A stretch of DNA of 64,000 nucleotides from Erodium maritimum (Eukaryota > Streptophyta > Magnoliopsida > Geraniales > Geraniaceae): NCBI GenBank assembly GCA_963921825.1, contig OY997596.1, positions 2,051,001 through 2,115,000 of the forward strand. Reading direction: 5' to 3'. Below, one piece after another: positions 11,838 to 22,603 of this stretch (within the stretch, counting starts at the first letter, position 1; each line of letters begins with the position of its first letter). The notes beneath the pieces are model-generated. The model worked only from the letters and a program-made list of their open reading frames with translations. It searched no databases and was not told the origin of the DNA. The translations under genes and the position numbers were made by a program.

Positions 11838-12078
11838 GGAGAGTTTTAGTGCACGTCAAGAAGTTTGTATCTATGAGAGAGAGAGAGAGAGAGAGAGAGA
11901 TTTAGTGCATTTTGTATCTATTAGAGTAAGGAGAGAGAGAGAGGGTGTGGGAGAGATTTAGTGCACGTCACGAGGTTAGGGTTTGTATCTAATGGAACAA
12001 AAGGAGAGAGAGAGAGGGAGAGAGAGGGAGAGGTGGGTGGGAGAGTTTTATGGCACGTCACGGAGTTAGGGTTTGTAT
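11731..12078 (-). repeat. Tandem GA-rich promoter array with repeated ACGT elements
   Basis: Five degenerate units of about 60-110 bp, each a (GA)n tract followed by gagagttttagtgcacgtca and then (ga)agtttgtatct or gttagggtttgta. The octamer gcacgtca (TGACGTGC on the gene strand) occurs at 11777-11784, 11851-11858, 11963-11970 and 12053-12060. The middle unit near 11901 has lost it. Units four and five also carry an AGGGTTT telo-box-like motif. Confidence 0.85.
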
Positions 12079-12458
12079 GGTTTATGGAGGGTCTACGTAG
12101 TGTGCATGTGTTTTGGTTGGTTTTGTTTTTGTAAGGTGCACATTGGTTTTAGGTTTTGGGACACTAGTGCTCGAGATATTATTGGTCGTAGGGGCAGCAT
12201 GAAAGTGACTTTTGTCTCGATTCATTTCAGTCCTTTTATTTAGATTCATTCGATTAGATATACAATTTCGAACTATTTTAATATTCCAATGTTATTCTCA
12301 CGGACGTACTTGAAATATACATGGTTAGAGGGTCATTTTTTTCGGTTAGGAGGGCCACTTGTTTTCTTTACAATTGTAACATGATCAACTTGTCTATCTT
12401 TTTCTAAGCAAAGGGACATTTATTAATTTCCACATAATATACCGTTAACAGCATTTGG
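12079..12458. other. Intergenic, nothing recognised
   Basis: Distal upstream sequence of the BIC gene up to the MITE target site. No open frame or repeat recognised. Confidence 0.4.
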
Positions 12459-12466
12459 AACGGGAG

Positions 12467-13034
12467 TAGGGGTGGGCAAAAAAATCCGAAACCGTTAAAA
12501 CCAATCACCACCAACCGCGAACCGCATCGGAAAATCTGAAACCAGAAAATTAACGGTTGGTTGCGGGTTCTTGACGATTGAACCGGAAAGTTAACGGTTG
12601 GTTGTCGGTTCTTGAAACGCTAAACCACCGGTTAACTAATCAAATCGGTATTGTTCATCATATACATGTGGCTTCATAATAACCACTGATCTGGTATAGA
12701 TGAATGACACATGAGCACTCTTTTGTGTCACACGGATTGCTAACATAGAATATGATGATATGTAATTTTTCTTTTGTTTTGAAGAATGTAGTAATATGTT
12801 TTGTCTTGAAATAGAAATATGTGTATGATTATTGGTATCTAAATTTGTACTTACATGTAGTAAAGTGGTTGGTTGGTTAAAACCACTAACCAACCGATTA
12901 GTGAACTGGTTGGTTTCATTGTAAAAAATTGGTTTATGGGTTGAGGCTAGTTTCAAGACATGTCAAACCGGTAATATCGGGTTATGTTCGTAAAAGGTTC
13001 CATTGGGTGGTTAACCACCCGATGCCCACCCTTG
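12467..13034 (+). mobile_element. hAT-type non-autonomous MITE, copy 1 (568 bp)
   Basis: Termini are TAGGGGTGGGCA and TGCCCACCCTTG, 12-bp inverted repeats with two mismatches. They are flanked by an exact 8-bp target duplication, aacgggag, at 12459-12466 and 13035-13042. The 8-bp duplication and TAGGG-type ends are those of hAT (Ac-like) transposons. No transposase is encoded. The interior is full of inverted AACCGGTT/GGTTGGTT-like subterminal motifs. A second copy lies at 60529-61095. Confidence 0.9.
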
Positions 13035-13042
13035 AACGGGAG

Positions 13043-14157
13043 TCCCGAATCTCAAAAGAATATGTGTAAAACAGGTCTTAGCCGAAAGTATTTTATTTGC
13101 CGTTATAGTAGGGAAAGTAACACTAGTGAATGCACATCGTTTTACCATTTTCGTTTTCGTTTTTAGAGAGGTGCGGTGAATCTAGTTGTCGGAATCATCC
13201 GCTCTACTGAAGCTTGCCGTTTGGGATTCAGATCTCCCTTCGTGGTCCTCGATTCTGTCGTGTAAGCCATCGACGAGGTCCTTTTTCGAGTCCGGTGAGG
13301 TGTGGTGATTCTGGTCCCCGTCATTAGTCTTTGCTACTTCGACAGCCCTTTCTCTTCCTTTGTCGCCTTGTTCTTCCCTTATCCGACTACAATGTTGGTC
13401 GGCCCCCACAGGCGGTGTTGGCTACCATAGCGATGTTTAGCCTTTCTTGGCTCCTGTTGAAGACAACGACTTTTGAGGTTGTGGGGTGGTTACTTGAAAG
13501 TAGTTTTTACTAGTTGGGATTGTTGGTTGCTCGAAACGGTGGAGCTTGGGAGTTTTTTTTAAAAAAAAAATTGTTGGGCTTCATGGTTGATAAACGTAGG
13601 TTTTAGACCTTGTTTGTTATCTTTTGTTTTCCAGGTTTGAGACTTATGGTTACCCCTTGCAGGATTTGTTGTAGTACTTGTTTGCTTTACGACTGCAAAA
13701 TCAGGGTATAGGATTGTTAGACCCATCTTTGGTAGTTAGACAATATGTTTATCGGTGTATTATTGAGGGTTTGCTTGGTCAAACTACTCTGCTTTGTTGT
13801 GAAGACTGATTCGTCAGTACCTTGCCCTCTCTTTTTATTTCGAATGATTGGATGTTTAAAAAAAATGCTGATGAAAAAGAAAAGAAAAATCTTGAACACA
13901 ACAAGTTTGATCAACTTTTGTTTGTCGAAAATTACAAACAAATAATTTGTACATGAGTATGATATGCATAGAAGCAGATATGCTTAATCTCGTTGAGTCG
14001 ACCGTTTAATCCTAGAAAATACATCGATTTGTTCATAAATAATGAGACAAGAATAAAACTTATCATCCAAAACTGATGCAATGTCTAGCTAATTCTCGAC
14101 AAGAGGAACAGAGCTTCAGAAAGCAAGAACTATGTATACACATTGTGCGAACCATGA
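13043..14157. other. Intergenic, nothing firmly recognised
   Basis: A GC-richer stretch (13160-13640) ending in a T8A9 tract may be retroelement debris. The remainder is AT-rich and, near 14157, should include the FtsZ2 3' UTR. Confidence 0.3.
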
Positions 14158-17100
14158 TCATGCTCGCGGGTGGTGAGAACGGCTCTTCTTCCTCAGAAAA
14201 TCTGGGATATCCACAGACCCGCCTTCAGAGAACGCAGGACCTCTATTGCTTCCATTCGAAACATCACCGAGTCCAAGCTGAGATGCCTGCAATTTTCCAA
14301 TATCCGTTAAGATATGGACCATACATTCGATACAATTCACACACAACCACAACAAGAGCAAGATTTATTTACCTTCCCGTCACTTTCTTCCTGCCGTTTG
14401 AATCCAGTGGCAACCAGAGTTATACTAACCTGAAGAAAGAATCAAAGAAATTCAACAAGGCTCGAAAACGGTATAGAGAGTTGTTTGGTTTATTTTTCGA
14501 CAAGATTAAACTTTTAAGCGTAAATTACACCTAAATTCCAAATTTGTTTTGCAGCTGCCTTCTGTTTTAAAAAGGATCACACAACTCTCTTTTTTCCCAG
14601 AACAATGACAAAATTGCCCTTGACACTGATATAAAATAGACTTCTAACCAACCAAAATACTTTGATTATATGGCAAAAACGATCGAGTAAATACATGTAA
14701 AAAATACTCTCTGAAAGATAAAAGCATTAAAAAGTTTTTAAAAAATGTATTTTTTAATATTAGGGTCAAGGACATTTTTTTTGCAAAAAAGATCTCTAAG
14801 ATTTTATTTTATTTTGAAATTTAGGGTAGCTGCAAAACGAATTTGGAAAATAGTTGTTAACTATGTGAAAACCGTGTAAACTTTGGTGTAGCTAACCCAA
14901 CTTCTAAACTTAGGCACATGCAAGAACACTGTTATTGTTTCCATCTGTAATCATGGGATAATTGTGACCGAAAAAGTTCGAATTCATGACTCACTTGACC
15001 ACTTATCGAAGGATCAATCACTGCTCCAAATATTAAGTTCGCACTTGGATCCACAAGGTCATATATAACCTCAGCTGCGGCATTCACCTAAAAGAAGTGG
15101 ATTGACAAATAAGGGTTGTTTGTTTAAGGATAATTGCAAAAAAGTACCCTAAGGTATCCACTTTTTGCAGCTTGTAGCCCTCTTTTTGATAATTGCAAAA
15201 AAGTGACCTGAAATTGTCTTTTTGTTGCAATTTGTACACATGATGATTTTACCTTACCTTTTAAATAATAATTGAAGAACAAAGAATTCAAAGTTTCATA
15301 TCCCTTACTCTTTGTATGGTACAAAGAAGAAGAAAATCCAGGGTTATGACAATTTGGATTTTTTGTTGTTTGATCATTATTTTTAAGGGTTAATAGCTAA
15401 AAAAACTACATTATATATTGTCCACTTGCGAAAAACTACATTGTGTACTGTCCACACTTTTAAACTACACTATATTTGGACCAAGGTCGTTTACTTACAC
15501 AATTTGGAATATTCCGTTAAAATTAGGGACATGGACAATACATAATGTAGTTTTTCGCACGTGGACAATACATAATGCAGTTTAAAGCGTGGACAACACA
15601 TAATGTAGTTTTTCGCAAGTAGACAATACAAAATGTAGTTTTTAGCAATTAACCCTTTTTTAAATCTAAATCGTAATGGTAAAATCTTCATTTTTATACA
15701 AATTGCAACAAAAAGACACGTTCAGGTACTTTTTTACAAATGTTGAAGAAGAGGGCTACAAATTGCAAAAAATGAATTCCTAGTGTACTTTTTTGCAATT
15801 ATTCCTTTCATTTATCATAAGAATCACGATAATCTGATGCATGTTCCATATTCATATATAGATTCGAGTTCAACCCCATAGGATGATTTTCAACAAACTA
15901 CTATGATTTCAAAAGGCGCGTATCGAGCTAATGAATAATTCTTTGGTGCTATCAAGGAGGACTAACCTCGAATAGAGTTAAGTCGCTTCCTCCGGTAATG
16001 CTCCAAACAATACCGGTAGCTCTTTCTATACCAATGTCCAACAATGGAGATTGAATGGCGTTCAATGCAGCATCTCTTGCTCTGGATTTGCCTGCTAGAC
16101 AACATGGTTTAATAGGTTACCGATACTATACATAGATCATTGAGTTTCCACATACACATAACTACCCTTGTGAATTTCCATGTGTCGCCATCGTACAAAA
16201 TAGATGGAAACTGTCAAACATTTCATTTTTTTCAGTCACAAGACCTACAAGTGAGTATAATTTATGAAATACCCCAAAACTACTCACTCTCACGCTTTAC
16301 TCTTCTGATTCCAATTTGATTTTGTTCTCGAAATCCTCCACGGAATCGTATTGGAAGACTTAAAGGATGGAAATGGATAGTTTTGAGATATTATAAAATT
16401 ATAAACTCGCATAACGAAAAAGATTGAAATATTTTATGGTTTCCGTCTACTTTGTATGATGGTGATACATGGAAATTCATAAGGGTGGTCATGGGTCTGA
16501 AATATTTACTATGGATATTTGCAAAAAAGTACCCTGAGGTATCCACTTTTTGCAACTTGTAGCCTTCTTCTTTGTTAATTGCAAAAAAAGTGCCATTAAC
16601 TTGTCTTTTTTGTTGCACTTTGTATAAATTTGTACTAAAATAACGATTTTACCCCTGGAAAAAAATTTAAAATTATAAATAAACAAAGAGGAAGAAAATT
16701 AAGGGATATAAAAATTTGGATTTTTTGTTTTTTACTTATTATTTTTTTAAATCTAATTTGTAAGGGTAAAATCGCCAAGATACAATAACTGAATACCACA
16801 GGGTATTTTTTTTCAATTATCCTATTTCCTATGAGTTCATGTGTTTGCGGAAATTTACTATGGAGTCATGTGTCTATGGGCATTTCATAAAGGTAGTTAT
16901 GTTCAATTAACCCTTTGAAATAAGGTATTGTTCCCTTAAATTGATATTAGGTTCATTAAGAAGAGATATGAGATTTTCCAACCAACCTGTTGCAGTTCCG
17001 ATCCCCATGAGAGAAGAACCTGCATCTTTCATGATAGCTCGGACATCAGCAAAATCAACATTAACCAAACCTGGAATCTGCAGTTCAGGCAATATAACAC

Positions 17101-19393
17101 TGATCAGAGAACTACATACTACAGTGGGTATGATTGAAAAAAAAAATTCCAAGTTATGCAAGTTCAAGTACCAGAAGAATACAACTGTGAATATGAGCTA
17201 TACTCAACTTGATATGTGATATATAATCAAGAAAGAGTACCATGACTTGATTGCTAGAAAAAGTTGCATAGATTCACATCCATGACTTGATTGCTAGACT
17301 AACTGTACTTATTTCTTTAAATTTGAAGAACGGTTAGTCTAGCAATCAAGTCAACTGGAATATTTTTGAACGCATTCAAAAGTACATTGATGTATTCACT
17401 TCTTTGCAACTTCTAGCCATACTCTTTAATAATTGCAAAAAAACAAAAACAAAACAGAACTTGTCTTTTTGTTGCACTATGTATAAATTTGTTTGGAAAT
17501 GATAATTTTACCCTTGGAAATTTAAATTTTAAAAATGATAGTTAAAGAACAAAAATCCAAATTTCCACATCCCTTACATTTCTTACTCTTTGCACGGTAC
17601 TTAGAGGAAGAAAATTAAGGGATATGAAAAATTGGATTATTTTAGTTTTTTACTTAATATTTTAAAAATCTAAATTATAAGGTAAAATCATCATTTCAGT
17701 ACAAGTTGCAACAAAAAGACAAGTTCAAGATGTTTTTTGTAATTATCAAAAAAGAGGGCTACATGTTACAAAAAATGAATACCTCAGGGTACTTATCCCT
17801 ATTAAAAATCAAAGGTCATTGAGGGGTGTTAATAACATTTTCCCACAAAAATAAGTGAGTAATTTGCTTCTTTCATCATGAACTGGGAAATTCTAAAGGA
17901 TGGGTGTTAAAGTTCCAAGTGAAAGCTAACAACAGAAGAGGTTCAGTACCGTAATTATATCAGAGATGCCACGCACACCTTGTCTGAGGATATCATCAGC
18001 CATATTAAAGGCTTCGGTTACTGGGGTGGCATGGGAAACTGCATTCAACAATTTGTCATTAGGAATTATTATAAGTGTGTCAACGTTGTTCCTCAGAGCT
18101 GCAATGCCTTCTTGAGCTTGAATAGCCCGTCTTCTTCCCTCGAAAGAGAATGGTGTTGTAACGATACCGACAGTCAAGATACCCATCGACTTCGCAATGC
18201 TTGCAATCACCGGAGCACCACCGGTGCCGGTTCCTCCACCCATCCCAGCCTACAGTTTGAAAGTCATGGGTGAGGAGAAACAAAAAATGAAACTAGAAAA
18301 CAGTTTGTTCACCAAAGAGATATTAACTTTTTGCAAGTTGTAGCCCTCCCCTATGATAATTGCAATAAAGTGCCCTGAACTTGCCTTCTTGTTGTACTTT
18401 GTGTAAATTTATTCCAAAATGACAAATTTACCCTTGAAATTTGAAATCTAAAAATAATAAGAAAAACAAAATTTCTATCTCCCTTAATTTTCTTCCTCTT
18501 TGTATGGTACAACGAGGAAAAAATTAAGAAAGATTAAAGTTCTAGATTTTTTGTTTTGTACTTACTATTTTTTAAATTAAAATTTTCAAGAATAAAATCG
18601 TCATTTTGGAACAAATTTACACAAAGTGCAACAAGAAGACAAGTTCATGGCATGTTATTGCAATCATCATAGAAGAGGGCTACAACTTGCAAAAAGTCAA
18701 TACCCCGGGTACTTTTTTGCAGTTACCCCTATTCTTCATTTCGTTCAGCAACTAACATGCGGAAAGGACAAGCATACAACTTACCGTTATGAAGACCATG
18801 TCAGCGCCAAAAAGCGCCTCCTCTATGGAAGCTCTGCTCTCATTGGCAGCATTCATACCTATATCTGGATTCCCACCGGCTCCAAGACCCCTAGTTAATT
18901 CCTGGCCAATCTGCAAACGGTTCTCCGGGAACACCGGTGACATCCTAATAGCTTGGATGTCCGTATTAACAATCCAAAACTCCACACCCTTCATCAAACT
19001 CTCCATCATTCTGTTAACTGCATTAGACCCACCACCTCCAACACCGATAACTTTAATCTTGGCTTCATTGTAGTTATTGGGTATGTAAGATTCTCTAGGA
19101 TTTTCCTTGACACCTCCATTAGATCTTCCCTTAGAAAAAGTATCATCTTCAACACATCTGAGCATTGAAACTTCAGGGTGTAGATCGAGAAACGGGTCTT
19201 TTCTGTTGTTTGGGCCAACATTGCGAGAGTTCATGGAGCATTTCAATGGCTGCATAGTTGAATTTTTCTTTGGGAACTTTTTCAGGGTACATAACTTTGT
19301 ATGATTCAAGATTCTCCAACTTTGAGTGCCCGGTGATGCCATTGCATGTCGAGCCTCTGTTGACATAAAACAGGGAGATATGCAAGCCTCCAT
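14158..19393 (-). CDS. FTSZ2: Plastid division protein FtsZ2, seven coding exons, 467 aa
   Basis: Tubulin-like GTPase that forms the stromal Z ring for chloroplast division. Coding exons: 18785-19393, 17950-18249, 16987-17077, 15967-16091, 14995-15087, 14373-14429 and 14158-14286; all junctions are GT-AG and phases close to 1404 nt. Residues 1 to about 105 are divergent and transit-peptide-like. The GTP-binding loop [12 protein letters not shown] is at 117-128, the tubulin signature GGGTGTG at 207-213 (followed by GAP where I remember AAP in Arabidopsis), and the T7 loop NVDFAD at 309-314. The C-terminal IPDFLRKK (452-459) is the FtsZ2-specific motif that binds ARC6 and distinguishes it from FtsZ1. 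The ATG at 19393 was chosen because the open frame above it starts only with TTG. A leader intron (about 19473-20701) is inferred. Confidence 0.96.
14538..14855. mobile_element. Foldback element in FtsZ2 intron 5
   Basis: Ends are inverted copies of one another: ccaaatttgttttgcagctg near 14538 and cagctgcaaaac-type complement near 14825-14850. It belongs to none of the families A to F. No target duplication was worked out. Confidence 0.5.
15128..15805. mobile_element. Family A MITE in FtsZ2 intron 4, split by a family C MITE
   Basis: Left half (15128-15389) and right half (15656-15805) show the family A ends (ggataattgcaaaaaagtac and ttttttgcaattattcc) and the shared 'ttgtctttttgttgcaattt' block. 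Between them, about 15390-15652, sits a family C element starting gggttaatagctaaaaaaac and ending tagcaattaaccc, with several inverted copies of the block cataatgtagtttttcgca. Confidence 0.8.
16150..16913. mobile_element. Family D element interrupted by family A (16512-16822), FtsZ2 intron 3
   Basis: Family D is recognised by 'acccttgtgaatttccatgtg', a segment around 'tccgtctattttgt' and the end 'ttcataaaggtagttatg'. Similar copies are at 24862-25292 and 52714-53511. The inner family A copy (311 bp) is flanked by tatttacta (16503-16511) and tatttccta (16823-16831), a 9-bp duplication with one mismatch. Confidence 0.75.
17283..17353. repeat. Perfect 21-bp inverted repeat (hairpin) in FtsZ2 intron 2
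   Basis: Arms 17283-17303 and 17333-17353 are exactly complementary over 21 bases, beginning tgacttgattgctagacta, with a 29-base loop. A direct copy of 18 bases of the arm lies just before it, at 17241-17258. Confidence 0.9.
17381..17803. mobile_element. Family A MITE in FtsZ2 intron 2
   Basis: Shows the family A internal blocks (ttgtctttttgttgcac, gggatatgaaaaattgg, ttgcaacaaaaagacaag) and the end 'cctcagggtacttatccc'. The left end is degraded. Confidence 0.75.
18318..18729. mobile_element. Family A MITE in FtsZ2 intron 1
   Basis: The left terminus is truncated and starts at 'tattaactttttgcaagttg'. The right end reads gggtacttttttgcagttacccc. Internal symmetric blocks match the other copies. 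Confidence 0.75.
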
Positions 19394-19549
19394 GTTCAAA
19401 GAGAGTACAAAAGCTCGGAGGATGGAGCTTCAGGAATGGTGGAACAATTCAAGAACACGAAGTCGAAAATGTCTGCTACTCTTGTATAGATAATTCCTCC
19501 AATATCTGGTCATAACAAGCCCAAACATTCAAGTTCCAATTAAAAAACA

Positions 19550-19905
19550 AGGGATGATTGCAAAAAAGATCCCGAGGTATTCATATTTAGCAACTTGTAG
19601 CCTTCTTCTTTGATAATTGTGAAAAAGTACCCCTAACTTGTTCTTTTGATGCAATTTGTACAGAAATGACGATTTACCCTTATATTTTAGATTAAAAAAA
19701 TCCGATTTTTCACGTCTTAATTTTTTTTCTTTTTGTACCATACAAAGAGTAAGAAATTTAAGGGATATGAAAATTCGGATATTTTGTTCTTTAATTATTA
19801 TTTTTAAAATGATAATTTTACGTTTCAAAAATATATATTATAATTTTAAGGGTAAAATAGTCATTTTGAAACAAATTTATACAAACTGCAACAAAAAAGA
19901 CAAGT
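19550..19905. mobile_element. Family A MITE in the FtsZ2 leader intron
   Basis: Starts gggatgattgcaaaaaagat. The right end stops after 'caacaaaaaagacaagttcc', where the tandem duplication begins, so the element lost its right terminus. Confidence 0.7.
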
Positions 19906-19907
19906 TC

Positions 19908-20583
19908 CAAACACAAGCAAACAATTAGTTCCCCTTCAAGTCTAATTCTAAGGTTTTCAATCTACGTTGCTCAATAGACAAAAAAACCAAGAGCAAAAAA
20001 AAAACCAACAATTAACTTCAACCATAGCTTTTAGCACACAATCAAAGCACTCGTAGTGAAACAAATGCCAACCAAAACTAGAAATCAACATACAATCACA
20101 ATTCACACTCACAGCCAAACCCAAATCAGTAAAAGTACCCATAACCCACATCAGAGGAAACCCAAAATCACCCATAAAGCATCAATTTAGAACAAACTCA
20201 TGAACCCTAAAAGCCTTTTCAGCAAAACAATCCCCAAAACAAGAAATATTTAAACAATGCAGCAGTCACACACAAAAATGCAAACACAATCAAACAATTA
20301 CTTCCCCTTCAAGTCAAATTCTAAGGTTTTCAATCTACATTGCTCAATAGACAAAATCAAGAGAGAAAAAAAGAAGAAACCAACCAACAATTAACTTCAA
20401 CCACATCTTCTAGCACACAATCATAGTACTCATAGTGAAACAAATGCCAACCAAAACTAGAAATCAACAGACAATCACAATTCACACTCACACCCAAACC
20501 CAAATCAGTAAAAGTACCCATAACCCACATCAGGACAAACCCAAAATCACCCGCAAAAGCATCAATTTAGAACAAAAACCCTG
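19908..20583. repeat. Tandem duplication of about 373 bp in the FtsZ2 leader intron
   Basis: Copies at about 19908-20208 and 20281-20583 agree over almost all positions, with landmarks ctaaggttttcaatctac, caatcacaattcacactcac and gcatcaatttagaacaaa. Differences are scattered substitutions and A-tract length changes. Confidence 0.85.
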
Positions 20584-20701
20584 AAATCGACAAATGGGTA
20601 GAACCAGATCTCGCTCCTGAACCCAAAACCTCCATTTCTACTAATCGAAACTTTATGCATGCAATGTAGAAGACGAGATAGCGTGGATCGACATACTGTA
20701 C

Positions 20702-20960
20702 CTGAAACATCTCGATAATCGGAGTATCAACGAGCATTGCTTGTGGAAGCAGAGCTGAAAGAAGAAGAAAGAGCTGAGCTCGACTGAGTCACTCCCAGAG
20801 AAATGTTATCGGTAAGTATTCTACTGGATTTTCCCGTAATTTCGGAGTTAAAGTATCGTACAACTCAGTTCTCGTGATAAATTGAAACCAACTTATGGGC
20901 CGGCCCATCAAAGGTTAAAGTCGTTTGTCGGTACTCGGTACTGAGTTTTGGGCTGGCCCA
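20702..20960 (-). promoter_or_regulatory. FtsZ2 leader exon and promoter with TGGGCY motifs
   Basis: A leader exon appears to end at 20702, where the minus strand reads CAG followed by GTACAG. Upstream, 20895-20908 is a perfect 14-bp palindrome ATGGGCCGGCCCAT, giving TGGGCC on both strands. A second pair is TGGGCT at 20949-20954 and GGCCCA at 20955-20960. Such site II motifs are known in promoters of genes active in dividing cells. Confidence 0.65.
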
Positions 20961-21272
20961 GTAAAGCTCTGGCTTCCATGTATGAGGTCCGGTAGCCCGT
21001 AATGTTCGTAAATTTATCGACGACATTGTTGACGAGAAGAAGATGATGAGCCGACTGTTGGAGAATACTGAGACTCACTCATATATGGGAGTAGTGAGGA
21101 ATCTAACTTTTCCAATTAGCGGCTTCCACGAGGTTCTACCAGCTCAACAATCATTAACAATGATAATTAGGTAAACATCAAGTCTCTTCTATCATCTTCT
21201 TAACAATATTGTAAATCAAACAAGTATGAGGAGCCAATTAGCCACCACTTTTATAAAAGTATTTTTTAAGAA
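20961..21272. other. Intergenic between FtsZ2 and the SRRM2-like gene, nothing recognised
   Basis: No open frame of note and no repeat seen before the foldback element at 21273. Confidence 0.4.
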
Positions 21273-21750
21273 GGAAAAATATCAGATTGGTACCTTTAAC
21301 TATACGTTTTTAACACATTGATACCCTTAACTAGTTTAATCACTAAAAATGTATCTTAAGTTTCCAATCAGTAACACGTTAGTGTTTTCCGTCAATTTTT
21401 GGACGGAAAATGGTCATGTGCAATGCACATGACCTTAAACTATCAAAAAATGACAAAAATGCCCCTCTAAGTTCAAACCCTAATTATTCTTTTACCCTAT
21501 TTCTCCTACGCAACCTTCATCTCCCTCATTTTATTTCATACATACGCCTCCTTCATTCTGTTTCTCATTCATTATGTTTCTTCCCCAGCCTTCATCTCCA
21601 CCAGCATGACCATTTTCCGTCCAAAAATGAATGGGAAACACTAAAGTGTTACTGATTGAAAACATAAGGTACATTTTTAGTGATTAAATTAGTTAAGGGT
21701 ACCAATATGTTAAAAACGTATAGTTAAAGGTACCAATCTGATATTTTCCC
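21273..21750. mobile_element. Foldback MITE with arms of about 150 bp
   Basis: Left arm starts ggaaaaatatcagattggta, right arm ends taccaatctgatattttccc. The arms pair over about 150 bp up to the central gttagtgttttccgtc / aaacactaaagtgttac segments. Flanks are ttttaagaa (21264-21272) and ttttaaaaa (21751-21759), a 9-bp duplication with one mismatch. Confidence 0.8.
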
Positions 21751-22277
21751 TTTTAAAAACTATTTTACTTTTTCTAGGGATACGAATAAGAGTTTGTCCT
21801 CTTAAAAACAACTTCTCTATGTAAAAAAGAAAGTATAAATTTTCAGAAATAAATTCGTAGGTTTATCATCTTTTATATATTCATCAGTTCATTTTGCTAT
21901 CTTTCATCGTCAAGATCCCGTACCATAGTCCAGGTCGCCTGACAGTTTGATGTGCGGTTGACGACTGATGTTGGATGCGTTTTTCGATTTCAACCGTTTG
22001 CAATCGTCGATGATTTCGATCAACCGAGCTTTCCCTAAAGGAAGCGTCTCTACCTTTGACGGATTTGTCTCATCATCCAATCACATTACGACATGTGGTC
22101 ATTTTAAAAACAAAAAATAATCATTGCTCTTGCAACAGCCATTGACGAGGTCAAGAGAGAGCTAAGTTCAAGCTTTACTTGAGACCCATAATTTTCCTTG
22201 TGGTTGTACTGACAATTGGCGTTGTGCTAGTGATCAACGATTCAAACGAAATATGCCAAAGATTTGCAGATTTAATT

Positions 22278-22603
22278 GGGTAAATTGTCAAAAAAATGCA
22301 TTGAAGTTTTGTCCACAAACAAAAACATGTATAAGCTGTTGTCCACACTTTAAAGGTACACTGAAGTTTTGTCTACCGACTTTTTTAGGAAAACATGACA
22401 AGTAATTGTCGAAAACTACCCTAAAATATTACCCACACAACATTAGAATGCATTATGTTTGCCCACAAATATATTGAATCCGCGAAGAACTACGTTTTTA
22501 TAAAAGAAGTTGATAAACAAAGCTTTAGTTAAAACGTGGATAAAAGTTTATGCATGTTTTTGTTTATGGACAAAACTTCAATATATTTTTTGACAATTAA
22601 CTT
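22278..22603. mobile_element. Family C MITE, diverged
   Basis: Begins gggtaaattgtcaaaaaaat, ends ttttttgacaattaac, and carries the repeated 'ttttgtccac' block in both orientations. No clear target duplication. Confidence 0.6.

Noticed and set aside
12636..12956. 106-codon minus-strand open frame
   Set aside because: Lies entirely inside the hAT-type MITE and is not preserved in the second copy.
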